Shown: positions 56,133 to 64,000 of the stretch, in pieces
Layout: every line of letters starts with the position of its first letter
How positions within the stretch are numbered: position 1 is the stretch's first letter
Source of the DNA: Anolis sagrei
Lineage: Eukaryota > Chordata > Lepidosauria > Squamata > Anolidae
Length of the DNA stretch: 64,000 bases
Assembly: GCF_037176765.1 (NCBI RefSeq)
Contig: NC_090030.1
Location: 22,533,378 to 22,597,377 of the forward strand
Reading direction: 5' to 3'
Notes under the pieces: generated by a model
What the model saw: the letters and a program-made list of their open reading frames with translations, nothing else
Told to the model about the DNA's origin: nothing
Database searches by the model: none
Made by a program: the position numbers and the translations under genes

Positions 56133-56395
56133 ATAGAATCATAGAATCATAGAGTTGGAAGAGACCTCATAGGCCATCCAGTCCAACCCCCTGCCAAGAA
56201 GCAGGAATATTGCATTCAAATCACCCCTGACAGATGGCCATCCAGCCTCTGTTTAAAATCTTCCAAAAAAGGAGCCACCACACTCCGGGGCAGAGAGTTC
56301 CACTGCTGAATGGCTCTAATAGTCAGGAAGTTCTTCCTCATGTTCAGATGGAATCTCCTCTCTTGAAGTTTGAAGCCATTGTTCCGCGTCCTAGA
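56133..56395 (-). mobile_element. CR1 LINE 3' end
   Basis: Same 3' region as 48608-48858: TTTCATAGAATCATAGAATC, CAGCCTCTGTTTAAAATCTT, GTTCAGATGGAATCTCCTCT. Confidence 0.88.
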
Positions 56396-57486
56396 GTTCA
56401 GGCGGGACGAGAGGGAAACAATGAATTCTTGAGTGGATTATGGAAATATGTGTTGTCCAAGTGGCCAGCGAGTCCTCAGGGGTCTTCAAGCTGACCAGCT
56501 TATTGTCTTGAAGGGTGACAATCAACGTTGATGTCTGGCAAGCTTGCCAGGATCCGGATTTTCCTTGAGCTGAGATATGGAGACAATGGGGCAATGAAGT
56601 TTCGGTTGAGGGAGGTTTGAATGAGTAAACGGATCAGGACAAAGTGTGGCTTTCTGAAGGCCCTTTGCCCTGTTGAGATATGATCGCTCATGCCAATTGG
56701 GCATCTCCCTCTGGGGGGTCAGACTCCAAGCCCCAGGGTCACTGCCCATTGTATTGTCCATGCAAATATGTCTTTGATAAGGTTCTTTTCAAACAGATTT
56801 CCTACTTCCATGGGTCACTGAGAGTGGCTTCTTATATTTTTATACATTTCTTATAAAAGGGAATAGGACAGAAGGGTCAGGCAAGGGTCAGATACACAGG
56901 GGAAAAGATAGAAGTCATAGTGTAGAAAACATACCCACTTATCCCTCCCACCAGAGTTCCATAGTGAAATAGATGAGAGCCTCGATCATGGCTCAGTATA
57001 TGTCCATAGATAATAATATTTATATGAGTGTCCATAAAAGGAGAGGAAAACTATTATCATCGTCAAAGGGTCCTTCAAGGGGGCAAAAAGGGTCCATGAA
57101 TCTTAAGAGGTAGTTTGGTATGTCCACTGAGCCAGGATATGGAGTCCTGCATCGCTGGGGCTGAAGCCTGTCCTTAGGTCCGAAGAGAACTACAATTCCG
57201 TCCAAGGACTGGAGCGAGGGTGGCAGATCCACTTCCCGAGGGTCTCATGGGATGACCACATTGAGTTCCCCGGGTCCTGGGGCTCCAAAAGAGTGAAGAA
57301 GCGTCAGCGGGAGCAGCGCAGCAGCAGGAAGCCCAGTTTGACAATCAGCTGTTTCTTATTAAATATATTCTTGAAAAATAAAATGGTCATTCCCAGAGCG
57401 CAGGAGTCCAAAATGCAAAAAGTGAGATAGCAATTAGTGTTAGAACTAGGCTAGGAAAAATATGGCATCAACATGGAGTCGTTTGG
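56396..57486. other. Unassigned 1.1-kb block between two CR1 pieces
   Basis: No protein similarity recognised. Has AATAAA near 57378 and TTATAAAAGG near 56852. It could be an old interspersed repeat or unique sequence. Confidence 0.25.
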
Positions 57487-57724
57487 TTAACTTCCATCTG
57501 AACATTAGGAAGAACTTCCTGACTGTGAGAGCCGTTCAGCAGTGGAACTCTCTGCCCCGGAGTGTGGTGGAGGCTCCTTCTTTGGAAGCTTTTAAGCAGA
57601 GGCTGGATGGCCATTTGTCAGGGGTGATTTGAATGCAATATTCCTGCTTCTTGGCAGAATGGGGTTGGACTGGATGGCCCATGAGGTCTCTTCCAACTCT
57701 TTGATTCTATGATTCTATGATTCT
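57487..57724 (+). mobile_element. CR1 LINE 3' end
   Basis: Begins CTTCCATCTGAACATTAGGA, ends TTGATTCTATGATTCTATGA. Confidence 0.9.
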
Positions 57725-58242
57725 AACTCGCGGATACGGGAGCCCGAGGGGTTTCCGTATCCGCAGTTTAAAGAAATGCAGATTCGGCCTCCCCGGGATA
57801 CCTGGAAGGCATCCCAGGCGAGCCGGCGGCTGCCCGCAGCCCAGAAAAGGATACGTTCATGCATTTGATACCTTTGAGTCAAGAAATAGACACAATGTAT
57901 CACTATGGAGAGGTGAAAGTTACAATTCAGTTCGTCTTTATTAGGGGTTTGTTACAATGTTTGGGCTGGGGAGAAAAGCAAAAGGAGAGAGCTCAAGGTT
58001 GGAGAGAGTCCTTGGTTGAGGCTGCTGCTGGGGCACATTTCATCAAAGTTGGCCCAACAGGGCATCCAGGAACTGCGGAACTCCCTGCAGCTGGTCAGAT
58101 CAGCTGGAAAGCAGGGGCTTCGGGTGGGCTCGCCCTCACCATGACCCAATGCTATGAAAATTCTTGGAATTGTAGTTTCGCAGTCTTTCATCTTCACTGC
58201 CAAAGAGTGCTAGTGCCTCACCAAACTTATATCGCATTGAGC
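57725..58242. other. Unassigned sequence with a GC-rich dyad
   Basis: 57726-57770 has GCGGATACGGGAGCCCGAGG against TTTCCGTATCCGC, an inverted repeat CGGATACGG/CCGTATCCG. No gene recognised. Confidence 0.3.
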
Positions 58243-58250
58243 CACTAGTG

Positions 58251-58927
58251 CAGTGGTTCTCAACCTTTCCATTGCCGTGACCCCTTAATACAGTTTCTCA
58301 TGTGGTGGTGACCCCCAACCATAAAATTACTTTCATTGCTACTTTGCTATCGTTATGAATCGTAATGTAAATAGCTGATATGCAGGGTGTATTTTCATTC
58401 ACTGGATCAATCTGGGCACAAATACCCGATACATCCAAATCAGAATACTGCTGGGAGTTGTAGTTTCTGGGATTTATAGTTCAGCTACAATTAAAGAGCA
58501 TCCTAAATTCCACTAATGATGGCACACATAACTCCCATGAACAAAAGAAAATACTGGCAGGGTTTGGTGGGCATTGACCTTGAGTTTGGGAGTTGTAGTT
58601 CACCTACATCCAGAGAGAACTGTGGACTCAAACAATGGTGGATCTGGACCAAACTTGGCATGAATACATACGCCCAAATGTGAACACTGGTGGAGTTTGG
58701 GGAAAATAGACATTGACCTTTTGGATTTGTAATTACTGAGATTTATAGTTCACATACAATCAAAGAGTTTTCTGAACTCCACCAACAATAGAATTGGGCC
58801 AAACTTGACATACGGAACCCCCTTGACCAACAGAAAATACTGTGTTTTCTGATGGTCTTCAGTGACCCCTCTGATGTCCCCTTGTGACCCCCCCCAGGGG
58901 TCCCGACCCCCAGGTTGAGAAACGTTG
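58251..58927 (+). mobile_element. SPIN-like hAT non-autonomous transposon with perfect 8-bp target duplication
   Basis: Starts CAGTGGTTCTCAACCTTTCC and ends inverse of CAACGTTTCTCAACCTGGGG. CACTAGTG lies on both sides (58243-58250, 58928-58935). The cargo module is inside, including TGGTGGAGTTTGGGGAAAAT. Confidence 0.9.
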
Positions 58928-59289
58928 CACTAGTGTCAAACTGCATCAGGTCGACAGTGTGAATGCACCCTTTGCTCCTCAGTTTCTCTCTCTGTTTCTC
59001 AATCCCACAGGAATGTGCTTCCTGCCTTTTTCTGGAGGACCATTCTTGGAGATGCAAAACCTCTTAAGCAGATTTTGGCCTCCTTCCCTCTGTTTTTCCT
59101 GGCGGTTCAAGAGTCCTGCTCAGGCATTTGGCTTGGCTGGCTCTCCGAATCCGGGTCAGTGGGTTAAAAGTGGAAGGAAGGGCTTTGCTGCTTAAAAGCT
59201 TACAGCCTTCTTCCTTCGAAGGGATCTTCTTCTTTCCAAGAGCAACTCGGAGGGAGAAAGAAGAGCTGTAACACAGGGATCGCGCATTG

Positions 59290-60875
59290 TGGGTCTTGGG
59301 ATTGGGATTTGTAGTTTGCCAAGGCACCAGCCCTCTTTGGCAGATAAGGACAGTGACCTTGCGAAACTACAAATCCCATGATTGCAGAATATTGACCCAG
59401 GATAGTTATAATGGGGACAAATGGCAGTTGTACTTTGTGAAACTACAAATCCCAGAATTCCATAGCATTGACTCAGGAGAGTTGAAGTGGGGTCAAGCTA
59501 AATCCTGGGAGTTACAGTTTGGTTAGGCACCCACATTTATTGGCAGAGAAACCCAGAGACCTTGTGAAACTACAAATCCCAGGATTACTTAGCATTGATC
59601 CATGGTAGTTAAAGTGGGGTCACACTGAATTCTGGGAGTTATAGTTTAGTTAGACATCAACATTTATTGGCACAGGAGCCCAGAGACCTTGCAAAACTAC
59701 ATATTCCAGGATTGCATAACATTGATCCATGGTAGTTAAAGCGGGGACACACTGAATTCTGGGAGTTATAGTTTAGTTAGACACCTACATTTATTGGCAC
59801 GGGAGCCCAGAGACCTTGCAAAACTACATATTCCAGGATTGCATAATATTGATCCATGATAGTTAAAGTGGGGACACGCTGAATTCTGGGAGTTATAGTT
59901 TGGTTAGGCACCTGCATTTATTGGCACAGCAGCCCAGGGAACTTGCAAAACTACAAATTCCAGGACTGCATAGCATTGACCCATGGTAGTTAAAGTGGGG
60001 ACACACTGAATTCTGGGAGTTATAGTTTGGTTAGGCACCTGCATTTATTGGCAGAGGAGACCAAACATCTTGAGAAACTACAAATCCCAGGATTGCATAG
60101 TAATGACCTATGGTAAAGTGGGGTCAAATGGGAGTTTATAGTTTAGTGAGGCAACAGTACTCTGGCAGAGACGGCTAAAGACCTTGTCAAACTACAACTC
60201 CCAGGATTCAATAGTGTTGAGCCATGACAGTTAAAGTGGGGTCAAACTGAGTCCTGATAGTGCAGTGAGGCATTGACACTCTTTGGCAGAGACAGCTAAA
60301 GACCTTGTGAAGCTACAAATACCAGGATTATATAGCATTGATCCATGGGATCATGCTGAATTCTGGGAGTTATAGTTTGGTTAAGGTAAAGGTAAAGGTT
60401 TTCCTTTGGGTCCAGTTGTGTCCGACTTTGGGGTTTGGTGCTCATCTCCATTTCTAAGCCAAAGAGCCAGCATTGTCCGTAGACACTTCCAAGATCATGT
60501 GGCCGGCATGACAGCATCGAGCGCCGTTGTCTAGCTTGGTTAGACAACCAGATTTATTGTCAGAGGAGGCCAAAGACCTTGAGAAACTACAAATGCCAGG
60601 ACTGCATAGCATTGACCCATGGTAGTTAAAGTGGTGGCACGCTGAATTCTGGGAGTTTGGTTAGACACCCACATTTATTGGCAGAGGAGGCAAAAGACCT
60701 TGAGAAACTACAATTCTAGGATTGCATAGCGTTGAAACATGGTGAATTGGGATCAAATGGGTGTTATAGTTTGGTGAGGCAATAGCACTCTGGCAGAGAT
60801 GGCTAAAGACCTTGTCAAACTACAATTCCCAGTATTCAATAGAGTTGAACCATAGCAGTTCAGGTGGGGCCAAAC
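59290..60875. repeat. 127-bp minisatellite, about 12 units, interrupted by a SINE
   Basis: Units carry CCATGGTAGTTAAAGTGGGG, TTCTGGGAGTTATAGTTTGG and AACTACAAATCCCAGGATTG. Anchor positions 59601, 59728, 59855, 59982 and about 60109 give a steady 127-bp period; later units vary (114-121 bp). Confidence 0.88.
60381..60535 (-). mobile_element. Sauria SINE tail fragment
   Basis: GGTAAAGGTTTTCCTTTGGG, CATCTCCATTTCTAAGCCAA and CCAGCATTGTCCGTAGACAC match 671-830. It sits inside one minisatellite unit. Confidence 0.8.
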
Positions 60876-61261
60876 TGCATCTGAGCAAATCCAAGATTTC
60901 TGGCAGCTACCAAACTACCGTTAACTTCTCTATTTCTTTTCGTCCTAATAGGCTGAAATGGGGGACTCCACTTGCTGGCCTTTTACTCCTATTTTATGGA
61001 AGTTCAATTATGCGCTTCCAACTGTCCTTGAAGGAAAAATGGCTTTTTTGAAGTGCAAACCCATTGGAAAGGTTCCCCCTTCCCAGCTGGATGGCCTCTT
61101 TACACAAATAATGGTTTTAAGGCTCTCAAAATGGCAAATCATGTTGCAGAAGGATTTCCAGCTGGGCCTCTGCTCATGTAAACAAAGTGTCAGGGTTCGG
61201 GTTTAAAAGGGAATCCGATCCTTGGCAAATGCAAAGAATAGAGTGCAATTCAACTCTAGGT
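60876..61261. other. Unassigned sequence
   Basis: No gene recognised. Confidence 0.25.
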
Positions 61262-61375
61262 CACAGAACAGAACCTTAGCGTTGCAAGGGACCCCAAGGG
61301 CCATCTAGTCCAGCCCCATTCTGTCAGGCAGGAAGACACAATCAAAACCCTCCTGACAGATGCCTGTCTAGTCTC
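61262..61375 (-). mobile_element. CR1 LINE 3' end, old copy
   Basis: GGCCATCTAGTCCAGCCCCA, CTGTCAGGCAGGAAGACACA, CTCCTGACAGATG: a diverged CR1 3' region. A second old CR1 trace is on + at 61655-61795. Confidence 0.6.
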
Positions 61376-61407
61376 TTTTAAAAATAAGAGATAGGCTTGG
61401 GTTTCTT

Positions 61408-61500
61408 TTCATGTCAGGAGCAACTGGAAAAACTGTAAGTCGCTTCTGGTGTGAGAGAACTGGCCGTCTGCAAGAACATTGCCCAAGGGACCCCTGGATT
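61408..61500 (-). mobile_element. tRNA-derived SINE tail fragment
   Basis: CATGTCAGGAGCAACTGGAA, GTCGCTTCTGGTGTGAGAGA, TGGCCGTCTGCAAG match the SINE 3' half. Confidence 0.75.
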
Positions 61501-61654
61501 TTTTTTTTTATGTTTACAGGAGAACATTATGTCCCTGTTTAAATATCTGAACGGATGTCCTGTTGAAGATGACAAGGACATGAAACAAGGGCTTCAAATG
61601 GCTGAAAAAGAGTTTATTGTCAGAAAGAATGTCACAGTGAGAAGAGCTGTCTGA

Positions 61655-61795
61655 AAATGTTGGGAGTCTGATGGAGTTTACTTCTCTGGATGATCATCTG
61701 TCGGGAGGGCTTTGATGGTGGTGTTGTGACAGAAGTAGGTTGGACTAAATGACCTTTTGGGAACTCATCTAATTCTATGATTAGATGATTCCAAG
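61655..61795 (+). mobile_element. CR1 LINE 3' end, old copy
   Basis: GGTTGGACTAAATGACCTTT, CTCATCTAATTCTATGATTA: worn CR1 3' end. Confidence 0.55.
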
Positions 61796-61961
61796 TCCAG
61801 TTAAGGAGGGCTTGGCCCATATCTCTGTGCTCTTTCATTTGAACTTTGACTTCCTAGCACCATTTTGTTGTTGTTGTTGTTGTTGTTGTTATGTTCATTT
61901 AAAGTATTTCTTTATTTATTATCTACTAGCCATCCCTTGCCATGCGTTGCTGTGGCCCAGT

Positions 61962-62045
61962 GTGTGTATATGTGTTTTGTGTGTGTGTGTGTGTGTATGT
62001 CTTTATGTTTGTGTATATATACATGTGTATATACGTGTGTGTATG

Positions 62046-62094
<49 letters not shown>

Positions 62095-62232
62095 GTGTAT
62101 ATAAGGGTGTGTGTATATATATGTGTGTGTGTGTGTGTTTGTGTGTTTATATGTGTACATGCATATTGTGTATATGTGTGTGCTTGTCTACATGCATATT
62201 TCTGTGTATATATGTATGTATGTGGATATGTA

Positions 62233-62315
<83 letters not shown>
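61962..62315. repeat. (TG)n and (TA)n microsatellite
   Basis: Long GTGTGT and TATATA runs; all frames across it are low complexity. Confidence 0.95.
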
Positions 62316-62318
<3 letters not shown>

Positions 62319-63250
62319 GCCTGGGCAGTTTCGTTTGTTAATTTTGTAATTCGTTAAATATTCGTTAATTTTAGCAATTACAAAATGATTACAAAACTTA
62401 TTTTTAAACCCGGAAGTGTTTTTAAATATCGAAACGGCATGCGCCAAATATTTTTGTATTTCCGTCCATTTCGGAAATACGTAAGATGGCTTGGCTAGAT
62501 GCTTGCTGGGAGCTCTCCTCTCTCTCCTCTCCTTAGCCAGTCAGAGCCTGAAAGAGGAGGAGGAGGAGAGGGCGGGGAAGGCGCCGGCTGAGCAAGCGAG
62601 CGAGAGGGCAAGCGACCCTCAGCGGGAAGGCGGCCCGTCCCTCCTTCCTCACCTTTGCGGTGGGTGTGCTTCGTTCTCCCAATTCCGCACTGAAACCTTA
62701 GCGGAGGGCTGGGCTAGATGGCCTTTGGGGAGCCCTTCTCCCAATTTCGCATTGAGACCATAGCAGAGGGCGGGACTAGATGGCCTTTGGGGAGCCCCTT
62801 CTCCCAATTCCGCACTGAAACCTTAGCGGAGGGCTGGGCTAGATGGCCTTTGGGGAGCCCCTTCCTCCAATTCCGCATTCAAACCTTAGCAGAGGGCTGG
62901 ACTTGATGGCCTTTGGGGACCCCCTTCTCCCAATTCCGCACTGAAACCTTAGCTTCGGAGGAGCCGGGCCCGACTCGGCGGCAGCGCTTGAGTGCCTGCC
63001 TTCCCTCCTTAATAATAATTTCTCCTCCCTATTCTACTAAATTAATAATTAAATTAAAAAAATATTGAAAAAATATTGGAAAAAAAAGGGCGCCATCTTT
63101 ACAAAATGTTTTGTAAATATTAACGAAATTTCGTAAATACCGAACTTTTTTAAGGGAAAATTTTGTAATTATTTTAAATATCGAAACAAAAAAAACCCCC
63201 AAATACAAATCGATTTTAGAAACAAATTTTTGCGTTGTTACCCAGGCCTA
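62316..63250. mobile_element. hAT-like element with TAGGCCTGGG ends and GC-rich tandem cargo
   Basis: Inverted ends TAGGCCTGGG. The TTCGTAAT/ATTTTGTAAT subterminal zones resemble the element at 45137. The flanks ATATATAT fit an 8-bp duplication but lie in (TA)n. The interior has a GC-rich segment (62500-62640) and a 63-bp tandem repeat. Confidence 0.75.
62674..62955. repeat. 63-bp tandem repeat, 4-5 copies
   Basis: CCAATTCCGCACTGAAACCT anchors at 62681, 62743, 62806, 62869 and 62932. The unit equals 21 codons, so a short frame stays open across it. Confidence 0.9.
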
Positions 63251-63333
63251 ATATATATGGGTGTCAATTCCCTCAGTGGTTTTTGAGTTCTGATGGTAGC
63301 ACGAACTAACAATACATTTTTATTTACATAGAT

Positions 63334-63665
63334 AAGCAAGACTCTACTTCAACTTGAAGTCCAAAACACTTGGAAGGCCGAAGTTTGCCCAGGCCTGCTC
63401 TACTCTATTTCAACAGTGTAGGAAATAAATGCACCTTTGATACTTTTGTATCTTGACCACTAGAGAGCAGACAAGTCCCAATCCTTCCAACTTCCCAAAA
63501 GTTGGATCTCAACAAATTTGCAATACTTGGAAAACTCTGCCAACCTTATCCTTTCTTGCTTTGATTTCCCAATTCTCAGGTAGATCTTGAAGTCAAAAAG
63601 AAAGAAAAAAGCTGGTCTAAAAAAAAATTTCTAACACCACAAAAGGATCTTGAATAATTTCTGCA
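63334..63665. other. Unassigned sequence
   Basis: No gene recognised. Confidence 0.25.
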
Positions 63666-63671
63666 CCGTGA

Positions 63672-63960
63672 TGAAAGTCGAAGTCTTTTATGGCCGGAAT
63701 CACTGAGTTGCTGTCAGTTTTCCAGGCTGTATGGCCATGTCCCAGAAGCACTCTCTCCTGACATTTCACCCACATCTATGGCAGGCAACCTCAGATTTCA
63801 ATGGCTTCACCATGTCAGACTACACAGAGAAGCCATTGAAATCCACAGGCATGTGGACAATTTCAACAGAAAGGAGGCAACTATGAAAATGAACAAAATC
63901 TGGCTACTAGTATTAAAAAAAACTCTAAGATTACAACAGCAAAACAACAGAGAGGAAACA
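63672..63960 (+). mobile_element. Penelope-like element, terminal piece joined to the 3' end of its ORF
   Basis: TTATGGCCGGAATCACTGAG and CTCTCCTGACATTTCACCCA (terminal repeat, inverted), then VRLHREAIEIHRHVDNFNRK, the last part of the GIY-YIG ORF as at 53335-53450. An older copy than 52667-53792. Confidence 0.75.
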
Positions 63961-64000
63961 TTCTGGGACATCTAATCACTTCTCAACAAAAGACAGCCCC

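Larger units (their letters stand above)
61926..63332 (-). mobile_element. Helitron enclosing microsatellites and a nested hAT-like element
   Basis: Left edge A|CTAGCCATCCCTTGCCATGC with the hairpin side GCCATGCGTTGCTGTGGC; right edge ...TTTTTATTTACATAGA|T. On - this is the TCTATGTAAATAAAAATGTA start to GGCTAG end of the local Helitron family. The interior holds (TG)n/(TA)n and the 62316-63250 element, so the original Helitron was short. Confidence 0.75.

Noticed and set aside
60958-61206. 82-residue frame after an acceptor-like CCTAATAG
   Set aside because: No similarity recognised, no downstream exon and no conserved pattern; likely chance.
61785-62318. Cys/Val/Tyr/Ile-rich open frames
   Set aside because: Low-complexity translation of TG and TA repeats.

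Overview
The window is vertebrate nuclear DNA, most likely from a squamate reptile of the Anolis/iguanian type. It has large repeat-filled introns, CR1, L2 and R4-like LINEs, tRNA-derived, Sauria and 5S-derived SINEs, hAT, mariner and Helitron DNA transposons, Penelope-like elements, and many (AAT)n tracts. The species call rests on recalled repeat families and was not searched.

Three host genes are supported. (1) The last twelve coding exons of plastin-3 (PLS3, an actin-bundling protein) lie on the + strand between 2652 and 26742. They encode about residues 122-630 of a roughly 630-residue protein; the EF-hand exons lie left of the window. (2) A single-exon leucine-rich-repeat gene on the - strand (34518-35801) has a signal peptide, LRRNT, about 11 LRRs, LRRCT and a hydrophobic tail. 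It most resembles nyctalopin. (3) The coding exon of the angiotensin II type 2 receptor (AGTR2) is on the + strand (49192-50331), just after a splice acceptor. PLS3 and AGTR2 are also neighbours in the same orientation on human Xq23, so the block is conserved synteny.

Layout: 1-2300 R4/L2/SINE debris; 2652-26742 PLS3 with introns holding a higher-order minisatellite (3000-4690), a 950-bp polypyrimidine tract (6738-7690), SPIN-like hAT, Helitron and LINE copies, and a 33-bp minisatellite (25850-26600); 27313-28589 a mariner with intact TA duplications; 29577-32590 hAT, Helitron-cargo and L2 copies; 34518-35801 the LRR gene; 36130-45800 mostly LINEs, SINEs and hAT elements; 46000-50331 the AGTR2 5' region and coding exon; 50600-64000 CR1, an L2 interrupted by a Penelope-like element, a 127-bp minisatellite, and a long Helitron holding another transposon.

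The most interesting signals are: a natural NRY in place of DRY in the AGTR2 receptor; one internal sequence module carried under both Helitron and hAT termini; palindromic Penelope-like insertions whose ends carry a hammerhead-ribozyme-like core; a SINE that seems to have carried 3' flank along; and a short 3' tail shared by the common tRNA-SINE and a local LINE.
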